Part shown: one piece after another, positions 30,383-39,607 of the stretch
Position numbering within the stretch: the first letter of the stretch is position 1
How the letters are laid out: every line of letters begins with the position of its first letter
NCBI RefSeq assembly: GCF_030814015.1
Contig: NZ_JAUSUL010000001.1
Coordinates: 1,206,001-1,270,000 of the forward strand
Reading direction: 5' to 3'
DNA from: Amorphus orientalis
Lineage (GTDB): Bacteria > Pseudomonadota > Alphaproteobacteria > Rhizobiales > Amorphaceae
DNA length: 64,000 nt
Translations under genes and position numbers: made by a program
Notes under the pieces: generated by a model
What the model saw: only the letters and a program-made list of their open reading frames with translations
What the model was told of the DNA's origin: nothing
Database searches by the model: none

Positions 30383-30554
30383 GCAAATCCCAGGAAAAGT
30401 GGGACCCGGTTTCGCGTCCGGCTTTGCGTGGAGGGTGGTTCTTTTTCGCTCACGCGAGTTCGCTTCGCTCACCGCTGCGCGGGCGCGGCCTGACCGGCCG
30501 GCGGACAGTCGTCCGCTGGTAGATCCCAGGAAAAGTGGGGCCCGGTTTTCCGTG
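30383..30554. repeat. palindromic repeat cluster between xthA and gluQ (family R)
   Basis: The entire 173-base gap between the two convergent genes is repeat. The left unit (30383-30427) has GCAAATCCC on its left side but GGCTTTGC on its right, and GGAAAA against TTTCGC inside, so it is a chimera of two unit types. The spacer (about 30450-30520) contains GAGTTCGCTTCGCTCACCG and GACCGGCCGGCGGACAGTCG. The right unit (30521-30553) has lost its outer right arm, and gluQ's stop lies immediately after it. Confidence 0.85.
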
Positions 30555-31439
30555 TCAGCAGCCGATCATCCGGCGGATGTCGGACGGCGTGGCGCCTTTG
30601 GCCCTGAGCTCGCGCAGGCTGGTGTCGCCCTGGGACTTGGAGAGCTTGCGGCCGGTCTCGTCCAGGATCAGCCGGTGATGGTGGTAGACCGGGGTCGGCA
30701 GGCCGAGCAGGTGCTGCAGCAGGCGGTGGATCGCGGTGGCGTAGAAGAGGTCGCGGCCGCGCACCACGTGGGTGACCGCCTGGGCGGCGTCGTCGATGAC
30801 GACCGAGAGGTGGTAGCTGCCCGGCACGTCGCTGCGGCCGAGAACCACGTCGCCCCAGAGCGCGGGATCGAGCGCCACGTCGCCAGTCTCGCCGGCCGGG
30901 CCGTCGCTCTCCTCGCGAAAGGTGAGGGGGGCGTCGAGCCGGGCGAGGGCGTCCGCCATCTTCAGGCGGAGTGTGGCGGGGGCATTGGTCTCGCGTCGCT
31001 TGCGAAGGACCTCCGGCGGCAAAAAGAGGTCATCCTCGGGCACGCACCAGCCGCCGTCGGGATCCCGGCGCCACGGCGTACCTGCTGCGGCGGCTACGTC
31101 CGCCCCGGCGGCGATCTCGCGGCGGGTGGCGACCGAGCGCCGGATCAGCCCCATCCGGTCGAGCCGGTCGAGGGCGTCCAGATAGTCCGGGATATGCGCA
31201 GACTGATGACGGACGGGCTCGGCCCAGTCGAGGCCGAGCCAGGCGAGGTCCTCGAAGATCGCGTCCTCGTAGGCCGGTCGCGCGCGGCCCTGGTCCATGT
31301 CGTCGATCCGGACGAGAAAACGGCCGCCCCTTGCCTCGGCGAGCCGGTGGTTCATGATCGCCGAATAGGCGTGACCCAGATGCAGATAGCCGTTCGGGCT
31401 CGGCGCGAAGCGGAAGACGGGCGGCTTTGCGGTGGTCAT
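30555..31439 (-). CDS. gluQ: glutamyl-Q tRNA(Asp) synthetase
   Basis: 294 residues. A truncated glutamyl-tRNA synthetase paralogue that attaches glutamate to queuosine-34 of tRNA(Asp). The catalytic domain is intact: FRFAPSPNGYLHLGHA with HLGH at 20-23 as the HIGH motif, VRIDDMDQGRARP, and KLSKSQGD as the KMSKS motif. The anticodon-binding domain of GluRS is missing, as expected for the 290-300-residue GluQ class. The start at 31439 lies in a divergent 58-base gap with the AlkA-like gene. It is read towards xthA. Confidence 0.92.
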   Translation of the reverse strand: MTTAKPPVFRFAPSPNGYLHLGHAYSAIMNHRLAEARGGRFLVRIDDMDQGRARPAYEDAIFEDLAWLGLDWAEPVRHQSAHIPDYLDALDRLDRMGLIRRSVATRREIAAGADVAAAAGTPWRRDPDGGWCVPEDDLFLPPEVLRKRRETNAPATLRLKMADALARLDAPLTFREESDGPAGETGDVALDPALWGDVVLGRSDVPGSYHLSVVIDDAAQAVTHVVRGRDLFYATAIHRLLQHLLGLPTPVYHHHRLILDETGRKLSKSQGDTSLRELRAKGATPSDIRRMIGC

Positions 31440-31497
31440 GGGACACCGTGACGGGTCGGGGGCGACGGCTGCGAGCGGTAGCGGGGAACGAAGGCCG

Positions 31498-32202
31498 ATG
31501 GCAAGACGGACGAAGGTCGCAGAGGCGGACGGCGCGGCGTCGGGCGGGGTGGAGAGCCCGCCGGCGCCGATCGTGACGGATGCCGACGTCGCCCGGGGCC
31601 TGGAGGCGCTGGTCGCGCTGGACGGCCGGCTCAAGGAGATCCGGTCGGTGGCCGGCGAGGTGCCGCTGCGGCTCAGGGCGCCAGGCTTCGAGGGGCTGGC
31701 GCGGATCGTGGTGTCCCAGCAGCTGTCGGTCGCAAGTGCGGCCTCGATCTGGGCGCGGCTTGCCGAACGGCTGGATCCGTTCGGGCCGGACGCGGTCAGG
31801 GCGGCGAGCGACGAGGAGCTGAGGGCGGCCGGGCTGTCGCGGCCGAAGGTGCGGACGCTTAGGGCGGTCGCCGATGCGGTCGGCGACGGGCTCGACCTGG
31901 ACCATGTCTGCCGGCTTCCGGCCGGGGACGCCCATGAGCGCCTGTGTGCGGTGAAGGGGATCGGTCCGTGGACGGCCGACATCTACTTGCTGTTCTGTGC
32001 CGGCCATCCCGACATCTTTCCGGTCGGCGATCTCGCGCTTCAAAATGCCGTCGCGGACGGGCTCGGACTGCCGGCGCGTCCATCGACCAAAGAGCTCGCC
32101 GCGATTGCCGAGGCGTGGTCGCCCTGGCGCGGGGTCGCGGCGCGGCTGTTCTGGAGCTACTACCGGGCGAGGCGGGAAGGCCGCGAGGCGGTTCCGGTCT
32201 GA
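31498..32202 (+). CDS. DNA-3-methyladenine glycosylase (AlkA-like HhH-GPD)
   Basis: 234 residues. Base-excision glycosylase for alkylated purines. The helix-hairpin-helix (LCAVKGIGPWTADIYLL, about 149-165) is followed by the catalytic aspartate Asp178 in FPVGDLALQ, and ends in WRGVAARLFWSYYRA. It lacks the N-terminal TATA-like domain of E. coli AlkA, as in the shorter glycosylases. ATG 31498 has GGGGAACGAAGG upstream. It is divergent from gluQ and convergent with the GlsB-like gene, with a hairpin terminator between the two 3' ends. Confidence 0.88.
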   Translation: MARRTKVAEADGAASGGVESPPAPIVTDADVARGLEALVALDGRLKEIRSVAGEVPLRLRAPGFEGLARIVVSQQLSVASAASIWARLAERLDPFGPDAVRAASDEELRAAGLSRPKVRTLRAVADAVGDGLDLDHVCRLPAGDAHERLCAVKGIGPWTADIYLLFCAGHPDIFPVGDLALQNAVADGLGLPARPSTKELAAIAEAWSPWRGVAARLFWSYYRARREGREAVPV

Positions 32203-32232
32203 CCGGAAGGGAGTGCCGCCGATCGTCGGACA

Positions 32233-32261
32233 CGAAAAAGGGCGCTGTCTGCGCCCTTTCG
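32233..32261 (-). terminator. terminator between the AlkA-like and GlsB-like genes
   Basis: GGGCGC (32240-32245) and GCGCCC (32251-32256) form the stem with a five-base loop, extended by AAA/TTT pairing and flanking CG. Read on the minus strand it is followed by five T residues, a normal intrinsic terminator for the GlsB-like gene. On the plus strand the T run is only three, so termination of the AlkA-like transcript would be weaker. Confidence 0.7.
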
Positions 32262-32306
32262 TAAGACGATGTCATCCGAACCGGCTGGCCGGCGCGAACT
32301 GACGAT

Positions 32307-32567
32307 CTAGGTGGAGCGGCGGACCAGGCGGTAGACGAAGAGAAGCACCAGCGCGCCCACGATCGCCGTGATGATGGAGGCGATGGACAGTCCGCCGGTG
32401 ACGCCGCCGACCCCGAGCGCGGTGCCCAGGTAGCCGCCGACAAACGCGCCGGCAATGCCGATCAGGATGGTCACGAAGATCCCGCCCGGATCGTCGCCCG
32501 GCATGATCCATTTGGCGATCGCGCCGGCGATCAGACCGAGAATGATCCAGGATAGAATGGTCAGCAT
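32307..32567 (-). CDS. GlsB/YeaQ/YmgE family stress-response membrane protein
   Basis: 86 residues with three hydrophobic segments and the family signatures LSWIILGLIAGAIAKWIMPG (1 segment, with the conserved AKWI and MPGDDPGG), then ILIGIAGAFVGGYLGTALG, and a C-terminal SIASIITAIVGALVLLFVYR. The family of transglycosylase-associated small inner-membrane proteins is often induced by stress; its molecular function is unknown. Its start is fixed by the family N-terminus at 32567. It has its own terminator at 32233-32261. Confidence 0.88.
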   Translation of the reverse strand: MLTILSWIILGLIAGAIAKWIMPGDDPGGIFVTILIGIAGAFVGGYLGTALGVGGVTGGLSIASIITAIVGALVLLFVYRLVRRST

Positions 32568-32798
32568 GAAGGGTTCCCCCGCGATTTGCACAACTGGCCT
32601 AAAACTCACGTAGCGGAGCAGAGTTCCTCCGGCAACGGAATAGGGCGCGGGGCCGGTGGCCGATCGGGTTCCGACGTGGGGCGGGCGTGGTCCCGGGGCC
32701 ACACCCCGCCGGCCACGTGTGCCCGGGTGTTGCGATTTCGCTCCCGGTGGCATTGGTTTGGACGGGGGGCGCAACCGGTCGCAACAAGGAACCGAGCC

Positions 32799-33452
32799 AT
32801 GGTGGAACTCGACGGCCCCCGGATCGAGCCGGCAGGAGAGGGCAAGCCGCGCGCCCTCGTGGTTCTGCTTCACGGATATGGCGCGGACGGCTCGGATCTG
32901 ATCGAGCTTGCGCGGATGTGGGCGCCGGCGCTGCCGGACGTGGCCTTCGTGGCGCCCGACGCCCCCGATCACTGCGAGATGGCGCCGATCGGCCGGCAAT
33001 GGTTTCCGCTGACCCTGCGCGATCCGTCGGAATACTGGCGCGGCGTGACGGCGGCCGCGCCGCTGCTCGACCGGTTCCTCGACGATCAGCTCGTCCGCTA
33101 CGGACTGGGTGCCGACCGTCTCGCGCTGGTCGGCTTCAGCCAGGGCACCATGATGGCGCTTCACGTCGGCTTCCGGCGGGCGGAGCGGATCGCCGGGCTG
33201 ATCGGCTATTCGGGGCTGATGGCCGGGCCCGACCGGATCGAATCGGAGATGACGCACCGATTCCCCGTGCTTCTCGTGCACGGCGCCGACGACGACCTGC
33301 TTCCGGCGGATCTGACCCGGACGACCGCCGAGCATCTCGACCTTCTTAAGGTTCCGGTCTCCTCGCACATCGAGCCGGGATTGGGTCATGGAATCAATGA
33401 GATGGGAGCGCGTCTGGGACTGAATTTCCTGACCAACAATTTGCCGGCATAA
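32799..33452 (+). CDS. carboxylesterase / phospholipase family hydrolase
   Basis: 217 residues of the dienelactone-hydrolase-like esterase group (PF02230, YpfH-like). The triad is visible: Ser114 in VGFSQGTM, Asp163 in LLVHGADDDLLP and His196 in GLGHGINE. LVVLLHGYGADGSDLIELA is the oxyanion strand. There is no signal peptide. ATG 32799 has AAGGA upstream, 231 bases after the divergent GlsB-like gene start. It ends in MGARLGLNFL. The natural substrate, ester or lysophospholipid, is unknown. Confidence 0.86.
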   Translation: MVELDGPRIEPAGEGKPRALVVLLHGYGADGSDLIELARMWAPALPDVAFVAPDAPDHCEMAPIGRQWFPLTLRDPSEYWRGVTAAAPLLDRFLDDQLVRYGLGADRLALVGFSQGTMMALHVGFRRAERIAGLIGYSGLMAGPDRIESEMTHRFPVLLVHGADDDLLPADLTRTTAEHLDLLKVPVSSHIEPGLGHGINEMGARLGLNFLTNNLPA

Positions 33453-33487
33453 TATCTCTGCGACAGGTTGACCGCGCGCATAAGCAC

Positions 33488-33515
33488 TTCACAAGACTGA
33501 CATAGAGCCTATACA
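33488..33515 (+). promoter_or_regulatory. candidate promoter for the HNH gene
   Basis: TTCACA (33488-33493) and TATACA (33510-33515) with a 16-base spacer: five of six and four of six matches to the sigma-70 consensus. This AT-rich patch (ACATAGAGCCTATACATATT) stands out from the GC-rich surroundings, and lies 55 bases before the GTG start. Confidence 0.5.
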
Positions 33516-33570
33516 TATTCGTGCCGCGCATCCGAAGTTGGCGACTCAACTGAGGGACGAGGGACATCGA

Positions 33571-34128
33571 GTGACCATAGCGGTATCTCCCGATGCGCAC
33601 CCTACGTTGGTGCTGAACGCCGACTATCGGCCGCTGAGCTATTATCCGCTCTCGCTGTGGTCGTGGCAGGATGCCATCAAGGCGGTCTTCCTCGACAGGG
33701 TGAACATCGTTTCCGAATACGAAGCGTCGGTCCGAAGTCCGACCTTCGAGATGAGGCTTCCGAGCGTCGTCTCGCTGAAGACCTACATCAAGCCTGCCCG
33801 CCATCCGGCCTTCACCCGCTTCAACGTCTTCCTCCGCGACCGCTTCGAGTGCCAGTACTGCGGCGACACGGACGACCTCACCTTCGATCATCTGATCCCC
33901 CGCTCGAAAGGTGGTCTCACCCTGTGGGACAACGTGATCACGGCCTGCTCGAGCTGCAATCTGCGCAAGAGCAACAAGTCGTGCCGCGAGATCGACATGT
34001 GGCCGCGCCAGATGCCGTTCCGGCCCACGGTCCAGGATCTGCACAACAACGGCCGCCTGTTCCCGCCGAACTATCTCCACGAGAGCTGGCTCGACTTCCT
34101 GTACTGGGACACCGAGCTGGAACCCTGA
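33571..34128 (+). CDS. HNH endonuclease
   Basis: 185 residues. The HNH core is FECQYCGDTDDLTFDHLIP with the histidine-aspartate metal site, followed by SKGGLTLWDNVITACSSCNL, giving a CxxC...CxxC zinc site and the conserved asparagine. The N-terminal part (TLVLNADYRPLSYYPLSLWS, then VFLDRVNIV) is typical of the chromosomal HNH family present as one copy in most alphaproteobacteria, whose role is undefined. The start GTG 33571 follows GAGGGA; a TTG at 33538 is possible. No restriction or phage genes are nearby, so it is probably a housekeeping gene. Confidence 0.85.
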   Translation: MTIAVSPDAHPTLVLNADYRPLSYYPLSLWSWQDAIKAVFLDRVNIVSEYEASVRSPTFEMRLPSVVSLKTYIKPARHPAFTRFNVFLRDRFECQYCGDTDDLTFDHLIPRSKGGLTLWDNVITACSSCNLRKSNKSCREIDMWPRQMPFRPTVQDLHNNGRLFPPNYLHESWLDFLYWDTELEP

Positions 34129-34337
34129 TCCCTTTTTCCACGCCCCGAGACGCCGGATTCCCGATTCGGGTTTGATCCGGGCGCCGAGGTTCGCTTGGAT
34201 AAGCGACGCGACCGGCCGAGCCCCTGGTGCGGCTGGCATGTGCGCCATGCCATGGCCGTTTCCACGCGGCCGGGACCATCCGGGCGACCGGAAACGTTCC
34301 TGTTCCGGCGGCGCCTGGACCGACAAGAGGAAGCCCG

Positions 34338-35108
34338 ATGGATCTTGCAAGCCGCCTGAAAGACCGCCGCGTTCTGGTGACCGGTGCGTCGAGCGGCCTC
34401 GGTGCCCACTTCGCGATGATCGCGGCGAGCGCAGGAGCCCACGTGGCCGTCGCCGCACGGCGGAAGCAACGGCTCGACGGTCTCGTGCAGGACCTCACCG
34501 AAGCCGGAGCCGCCTCGGCGCTGGCGATCGAACTGGACGTCACCGACGAAAGCTCGATCGAAGCCTGCTGCGAAACGGCGTTCGCCGAGCTCGGCGGGGT
34601 GGACGTGCTGGTCAACAACGCCGGCATCGCCACGGAGGGCCGCGCCATCGATCAGTCGACCGCCGATTTCGACAACGTCATGGCGGTCAATCTGCGGGGC
34701 GTCTGGCTGATGGCGGTGGCGCTCGGCCGGCGCTGGCGCGACAACCGGCTTGCGGGCAACGTGATCAACATCGCCTCGGTGCTCGGCGAACGGGTGGCCG
34801 CGGGCGTGGCCCCCTACGCCGTCTCGAAGGCGGGCGTGGTCCAGATGACCAAGTCGCTGGCGCTGGAATGGGCGCGGCACGGCATCCGGGTCAATGCGCT
34901 CGCGCCCGGCTACTTCTCCACCGAAATCAACGCCGCCTTCTTCGAAAGCGATGCCGGACAGGGCATGATCAAGCGCATCCCCATGCGCCGGGTCGGCCGG
35001 CTCGACGAACTCGACGGCGTGTTCCTGCTTCTGGCCACCGACGCCTCCAGCTTCATGACCGGAACCGTCATTCCGGTCGACGGGGGCCATCTGGTGTCGT
35101 CGCTTTAG
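34338..35108 (+). CDS. SDR family oxidoreductase
   Basis: 256 residues. Classical short-chain dehydrogenase: cofactor loop TGASSGLG (15-22), NNAG (93-96), and the catalytic Ser147, Tyr160 and Lys164 (INIASVLGERV, YAVSK). LAPGYFSTEIN and a VIPVDGGHLVSSL ending are also typical. The residues after the second strand (AARRKQRL) are basic, favouring NADP(H). ATG 34338 has AAGAGGAAG upstream. Substrate unknown; many relatives are annotated as 3-ketoacyl-ACP-reductase-like. A long inverted repeat starts just after the stop codon. Confidence 0.87.
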   Translation: MDLASRLKDRRVLVTGASSGLGAHFAMIAASAGAHVAVAARRKQRLDGLVQDLTEAGAASALAIELDVTDESSIEACCETAFAELGGVDVLVNNAGIATEGRAIDQSTADFDNVMAVNLRGVWLMAVALGRRWRDNRLAGNVINIASVLGERVAAGVAPYAVSKAGVVQMTKSLALEWARHGIRVNALAPGYFSTEINAAFFESDAGQGMIKRIPMRRVGRLDELDGVFLLLATDASSFMTGTVIPVDGGHLVSSL

Positions 35109-35159
35109 GTCATGGACTCATAAATCCGCCCGGACCGTTCGGATTTATGACTCCATGAC
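35109..35159. repeat. 20-bp inverted repeat after the SDR gene
   Basis: Arms at 35109-35128 and 35140-35159 pair with a single mismatch (GTCATGGACTCATAAATCCG against the complement of CGGATTTATGACTCCATGAC) around an 11-base loop. No T tract follows, so it may be an extragenic palindrome or a terminator that does not need one. Part of one arm, TTCGGATTTATGA, recurs at 12030-12042 before purH. Confidence 0.7.
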
Positions 35160-35288
35160 CCGGCGATTTGACACCCGGCCTCTTCAATTTGTACTGGGCA
35201 GTCCTAAATAGCAGTCGGAGCCGCGCCCGATCCCTGTCGGGCGACCAGCCTGCCGACGCTCACAAAAACCAAGGCAGTTCCGCCGCCC

Positions 35289-36215
35289 ATGGCACCCGTC
35301 CTTTCCGTGCAAGGCGCGTCGAAGCGATATGATTCCGGCTTCGAGGCCCTCAAATCCGTCGATCTCGAAATCGAGAAGGGTGAGATCTTCGCGCTGCTGG
35401 GCCCGAACGGGGCCGGCAAGACGACGCTGATCTCGATCATCTGCGGCCTGGTCAACCTCACCGAGGGCAAGATCACGGTCGGCGGGCACGATATCGTGCG
35501 CGACCACCGCAAGGCGCGATCGATGATCGGCCTGGTGCCGCAGGAGCTGACCACGGACCAGTTCGAGAAGGTGTACGACACCGTCTCCTTCAGCCGCGGC
35601 CTGTTCGGCAAGCCCGCGAACCCGGCCCACATCGAGCGTGTGCTCAAGGACCTCACCCTCTGGGACAAGCGCGACAACCAGCTGCGGACGCTCTCCGGCG
35701 GCATGAAGCGCCGGGTGATGATCGCCAAGGCGCTGTCGCACGAGCCCGAGGTACTGTTTCTCGACGAACCCACCGCGGGTGTCGACGTGGAGCTCAGGCG
35801 GGACATGTGGGAAGTGGTCCGCGGCCTGCGCGAAGCGGGCGTGACCATCATCCTCACCACCCACTATCTGGAAGAGGCCGAGGAGATGGCCGACCGGATC
35901 GGCGTCATCTCGCGCGGCGAGCTGGTGCTGGTGGAGGAGAAGACCGAACTGATGCGCAAGCTCGGCCAGAAGCGGCTGACGCTGCTGCTGACCGAGCCGA
36001 TCGAGCGCGTTCCGGAGGCGCTCGCCGAGTACGGGCTGCAGTTGTCGGAGGACGGCAGTGAACTGGTCTACACCTACGACACCCGGGCGGAGCGGACCGG
36101 CATCACGTCGCTGATGACCGACCTGCGCGACGCCGACATCCGCTTTCGCGACCTCTACACCGAGCAGAGCTCGCTTGAGGAGATCTTCGTCAATCTGGTG
36201 AGGGAGCGCCAATGA
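35289..36215 (+). CDS. ABC-2 type exporter, ATP-binding subunit
   Basis: 308 residues. Complete nucleotide-binding domain: Walker [11 protein letters not shown] (near 42), Q-loop VPQELTTDQ, signature [15 protein letters not shown], Walker [13 protein letters not shown] and switch [14 protein letters not shown]. The remaining 90 residues are a typical C-terminal extension of the DrrA/YadG class. Its stop overlaps the permease start by four bases (ATGA). The two make a half-size exporter that would act as dimers in the inner membrane. It resembles the YadG-YadH pair; the substrate is unknown. Confidence 0.9.
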   Translation: MAPVLSVQGASKRYDSGFEALKSVDLEIEKGEIFALLGPNGAGKTTLISIICGLVNLTEGKITVGGHDIVRDHRKARSMIGLVPQELTTDQFEKVYDTVSFSRGLFGKPANPAHIERVLKDLTLWDKRDNQLRTLSGGMKRRVMIAKALSHEPEVLFLDEPTAGVDVELRRDMWEVVRGLREAGVTIILTTHYLEEAEEMADRIGVISRGELVLVEEKTELMRKLGQKRLTLLLTEPIERVPEALAEYGLQLSEDGSELVYTYDTRAERTGITSLMTDLRDADIRFRDLYTEQSSLEEIFVNLVRERQ

Positions 36216-36973
36216 ACGCCCACGCGGTCCGCGCGATCTACCTCTTCGAGATGAACCGGACACGCCGCACGGTGCTGCAGAGCGTGGTGTCGCCGGTCGT
36301 CTCCACGGCGCTCTATTTCGTGGTCTTCGGGGGCGCCATCGGCTCCCGCATCCAGGAGGTCGACGGGGTCGCCTACGGCGCCTTCATCGTGCCCGGCCTG
36401 ATCATGATGTCGCTGCTGACCCAGAGCGTGTCCAACGCCGCGTTCGGGATCTATTTCCCGAAGTTCACGGGGACGATCTACGAGGTGCTGTCGGCGCCGC
36501 TCTCCCCGTTCGAGATCGTGCTGGGCTACGTGGGCGCGGCTGCGACCAAATCGATGCTTCTGGGGCTGATCATCCTGGCGACGGCCGCCGTGTTCGTGCC
36601 GATGCGAATCGACCATCCGTTCGTGATGATCCTGTTCCTGGTGCTGACGGCGGTGACGTTCTCGCTGTTCGGATTCGTGATCGGCATCTGGGCCGACGGA
36701 TTCGAGAAGCTGCAGATGATTCCCCTGCTGTTCATCATGCCGCTGACCTTCCTGGGCGGGACCTTCTACTCGATCGCCATGCTGCCGCCGTTCTGGCAGA
36801 CGGTCACCCTGTTCAACCCGGTGGTCTACCTGGTGTCCGGGTTCCGCTGGTCGTTCTACGGGACCTCGGACGTTCCGATCGCGATCTCGCTGGCCATGAC
36901 CGCGGTTTTCCTGGCCGTTTGCCTGACCACGATCTGGTGGATCTTCAAGACAGGCTGGCGCCTGCGCCCGTGA
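36212..36973 (+). CDS. ABC-2 type exporter, permease subunit
   Basis: 253 residues with six hydrophobic segments (about 22-40, 54-72, 102-125, 137-160, 168-190, 223-245) and the ABC-2 signature ([20 protein letters not shown], then [14 protein letters not shown]). It matches the YadH-type permeases paired with YadG-type ATPases. ATG 36212 overlaps the stop of the ATPase gene. The last segment is followed by a short basic tail (KTGWRLRP). Confidence 0.9.
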   Translation: MNAHAVRAIYLFEMNRTRRTVLQSVVSPVVSTALYFVVFGGAIGSRIQEVDGVAYGAFIVPGLIMMSLLTQSVSNAAFGIYFPKFTGTIYEVLSAPLSPFEIVLGYVGAAATKSMLLGLIILATAAVFVPMRIDHPFVMILFLVLTAVTFSLFGFVIGIWADGFEKLQMIPLLFIMPLTFLGGTFYSIAMLPPFWQTVTLFNPVVYLVSGFRWSFYGTSDVPIAISLAMTAVFLAVCLTTIWWIFKTGWRLRP

Positions 36974-37049
36974 TCGGGAGCGGCAGGCTCGCCCCCCCCG
37001 GGGATGCGGGGAAGGGATGCGGATCGGCCAAGGCGCATCAGGCCCTGTC

Positions 37050-37077
37050 TTGCGTTTCGCGCTGCGTCGGCTATATT
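37050..37077 (+). promoter_or_regulatory. candidate promoter of the rimP-pnp operon
   Basis: TTGCGT (37050-37055) and TATATT (37072-37077) with a 16-base spacer, about 190 bases before the rimP GTG. The -10 box also reads CTATAT one base earlier, the form common in alphaproteobacteria. The -35 box is only a half match. Confidence 0.45.
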
Positions 37078-37124
37078 CTCGGTTAATCCGAACATCTCGA
37101 TCGGCATTCGAATGAATGCGGACT

Positions 37125-37157
37125 GAGGGTGGGGCCCCGCGGCACCCGCTCTTTTTT
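37125..37157 (+). promoter_or_regulatory. possible attenuator hairpin in the rimP leader
   Basis: GGGTG (37127-37131) pairs with CACCC (37143-37147) around a GC-rich loop that contains the palindrome GGGGCCCC, and is followed by a run of six T residues at 37152-37157. It sits between the candidate promoter and the rimP start, so would act as a terminator inside the leader. The stem is short, so this is tentative. Confidence 0.35.
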
Positions 37158-37266
37158 GCTTAGGCCTACCCGTTGCGTGGTCCGACCAGAGGAGAGCGGC
37201 GGCGGGCGTGTCGCCAGGGCGGAGCCGAAGGGACCTTTCCCGAGACGACAACCGAATGGATCGTGC

Positions 37267-37869
37267 GTGAGCGAAGCCGACAACGACCGCCAGACATCGA
37301 GCGCAGACCCGATCGACGAGCCCCGCATCGTCCGGGAACAGGGTCTCGATGCGCGCATTGCCGCGATCGTCGAGCCCGTGATCCGGGACCTCGGGTACCG
37401 GCTGGTGCGCGTGAAGGTGACGGCCCAGAACGGCTGCACCCTTCAGATCATGGCCGAGCGGCCGGACGGCAGCATGAACGTCGACGACTGCGAAGAGATT
37501 TCGAAGGCGGTCTCTCCGGTGCTCGATCTCGAGGACCCGATCGACAAGGCCTACCATCTGGAGATCTCGTCGCCGGGCATCGACCGCCCGCTGGTGCGCC
37601 GGTCCGACTTCGACCGGTGGATGGGGCACGAGACGAAGATCGAGCTGTCGCGGCTGCGCGACGGGCGCAAGCGGTTCCGCGGCGTGCTGCTGGGCAACCG
37701 GGACGATGCCGTGATGCTGCGCATCGATGCCGAAGGCGGCACGGCCGACGTCGATCTGCCGCTGGACGACATCGGCGACGCGCGGCTGGTGCTGACCGAC
37801 GCGCTGATCGAGGAATCCCTGAAGGCGGACCGCAAGGCGCGCGGGGGAAATGAGGCCGACGACGCCTAG
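37267..37869 (+). CDS. rimP: ribosome maturation factor RimP
   Basis: 200 residues. Needed for 30S subunit maturation. The N-terminal alpha/beta domain ([20 protein letters not shown], then [20 protein letters not shown] and [14 protein letters not shown]) and the C-terminal SH3-like domain ([19 protein letters not shown]) are complete. The start is GTG 37267 (VSEADND); upstream in-frame codons lie in the leader hairpin. It begins the conserved rimP-nusA-infB operon. A Gly/Asp-rich tail (RGGNEADDA) closes the protein. Confidence 0.92.
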   Translation: MSEADNDRQTSSADPIDEPRIVREQGLDARIAAIVEPVIRDLGYRLVRVKVTAQNGCTLQIMAERPDGSMNVDDCEEISKAVSPVLDLEDPIDKAYHLEISSPGIDRPLVRRSDFDRWMGHETKIELSRLRDGRKRFRGVLLGNRDDAVMLRIDAEGGTADVDLPLDDIGDARLVLTDALIEESLKADRKARGGNEADDA

Positions 37870-37941
37870 AGGCGGATCGCCGGTTTTCGAGCAGAAAAGG
37901 TGCGGCCGCCTGCGACCAGGCCGACCGGAGGAAGAACAGAT

Positions 37942-39552
37942 ATGGCAGTCAGTGCAAACCGCTTGGAGCTCCTTCAGATCGCCGATGCGGTCGCTCGCGA
38001 GAAGTCGATCGACCGGACCATCGTGATCGCGGCGATGGAGGACGCCATCCAGAAGGCGGCGCGCTCGCGCTACGGCTCGGAAACCGAGGTTCGCGCCGAG
38101 ATCAATCCGAAGACCGGCGACATCAAGCTCCACCGGCTGCTCGAAGTGGTCGAGGAGGTCGAGAACCCGGCGACCCAGATCGATCCGGCTTCCGCCCATG
38201 ACCGCAATCCCGATGCCCAGGTCGGCGACCTGATCTCCGATCCGCTGCCGCCGCTCGATTTCGGCCGCATCGCCGCCCAGTCGGCCAAGCAGGTGATCGT
38301 GCAGAAGGTCCGCGAGGCCGAGCGCGACCACCAGTACGAAGAGTTCAAGGACCGCATCGGCGAAGTCGTCAACGGCGTGGTCAAGCGGGTCGAGTACGGC
38401 AACGTCATCGTCGATCTCGGCCGCGGCGAGGCGATCGTGAAGCGCGATCAGCTGATCCCCCGCGAGCTGTTCCGCAACGGCGACCGCGTGCGGGCCTACA
38501 TCATGGACGTGCGCCGCGAGCAGCGCGGGCCGCAGATCTTCCTGTCGCGCACCCATCCGCAGTTCATGGCGAAGCTGTTCCGTCAGGAAGTGCCGGAGAT
38601 CTACGACGGCGTCATTGAGGTGAAGTCGGTGGCCCGCGACCCGGGCAGCCGGGCCAAGATCGCGGTGGTGTCGAACGATTCCTCCATCGATCCGGTCGGC
38701 GCCTGCGTCGGCATGCGCGGCAGCCGCGTCCAGGCCGTGGTGCAGGAGCTGCAGGGCGAGAAGATCGACATCATCCCGTGGAATCCGGATGCGGCGACCT
38801 TCATCGTGAACGCGCTGCAGCCGGCCGAGGTCGCCAAGGTGGTGCTCGACGAGGACGCCGAGCGCATCGAGGTCGTGGTGCCGGACGAGCAGCTCTCGCT
38901 CGCCATCGGCCGCCGCGGCCAGAACGTGCGGCTCGCCTCGCAGCTCACCGGCTGGGACATCGACATCCTGACCGAGCAGGAGGAATCGGAGCGCCGCCAG
39001 AAGGAATTCCAGGAGCGCACCGAGCTGTTCGTGGACGGCCTCAACGTGGACGAGGTGGTCGGCCAGCTGCTGGCTTCGGAAGGCTTCACCTCGATCGAGG
39101 AAGTCGCCTACGTGGAGCTGGACGAGGTGGCCTCCATCGAGGGCTTCGACGAGGAGACGGCGGAAGAGATCCAGGCACGTGCCCGCGAGCATCTGGAAGA
39201 GCGCGAGCGCCAGCTCGACGAGGAGCGCAAGACGCTCGGCGTCGAGGACGGGCTGCGCGAGATCTCCGGCATCACCACCGCGATGATGGTTGCGCTGGGC
39301 AAGGACGACATCAAGACCGTCGAGGATCTGGCCGGCTGCGCCACCGACGATCTGGTCGGCTGGGTCGAGCGCAAGCAGGGCGAGGTGGAACGTCATCCCG
39401 GCGCGCTGTCGGATTTCGAGGTGAGCCGGGCCGATGCGGAGGAGATGATTCTCGCCGCGCGCCTGAACGTCGGCTGGATCACCGAGGCGGACCTGACGGC
39501 GGAAGAAACCGACGAGAGCGAGGCCGAGGACGCGGCCGGGCTCGAAGGCTGA
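37942..39552 (+). CDS. nusA: transcription termination/antitermination factor NusA
   Basis: 536 residues. Binds RNA polymerase and nascent RNA, promoting pausing, termination or antitermination. The N-terminal RNAP-binding domain (about 1-130, [20 protein letters not shown]), the S1 domain (about 135-200, [20 protein letters not shown]), two KH domains (with [18 protein letters not shown] and [18 protein letters not shown]) and C-terminal helix-hairpin-helix repeats (about 365-500) are all present, followed by an acidic tail. ATG 37942 has GGAGGAAGAA upstream. It lies 72 bases after rimP. Confidence 0.96.
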   Translation: MAVSANRLELLQIADAVAREKSIDRTIVIAAMEDAIQKAARSRYGSETEVRAEINPKTGDIKLHRLLEVVEEVENPATQIDPASAHDRNPDAQVGDLISDPLPPLDFGRIAAQSAKQVIVQKVREAERDHQYEEFKDRIGEVVNGVVKRVEYGNVIVDLGRGEAIVKRDQLIPRELFRNGDRVRAYIMDVRREQRGPQIFLSRTHPQFMAKLFRQEVPEIYDGVIEVKSVARDPGSRAKIAVVSNDSSIDPVGACVGMRGSRVQAVVQELQGEKIDIIPWNPDAATFIVNALQPAEVAKVVLDEDAERIEVVVPDEQLSLAIGRRGQNVRLASQLTGWDIDILTEQEESERRQKEFQERTELFVDGLNVDEVVGQLLASEGFTSIEEVAYVELDEVASIEGFDEETAEEIQARAREHLEERERQLDEERKTLGVEDGLREISGITTAMMVALGKDDIKTVEDLAGCATDDLVGWVERKQGEVERHPGALSDFEVSRADAEEMILAARLNVGWITEADLTAEETDESEAEDAAGLEG

Positions 39553-39607
39553 TGTCGGCGGCTGGCGTCATACGGGTAAACGGGTCGAGAAGGAGCGCCT
39601 GTCGTTC

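Noticed and set aside
33571-34128. HNH gene as part of a restriction or phage defence system
   Set aside because: No methyltransferase, helicase or phage gene is adjacent, and the protein matches the lone chromosomal HNH type common in alphaproteobacteria.
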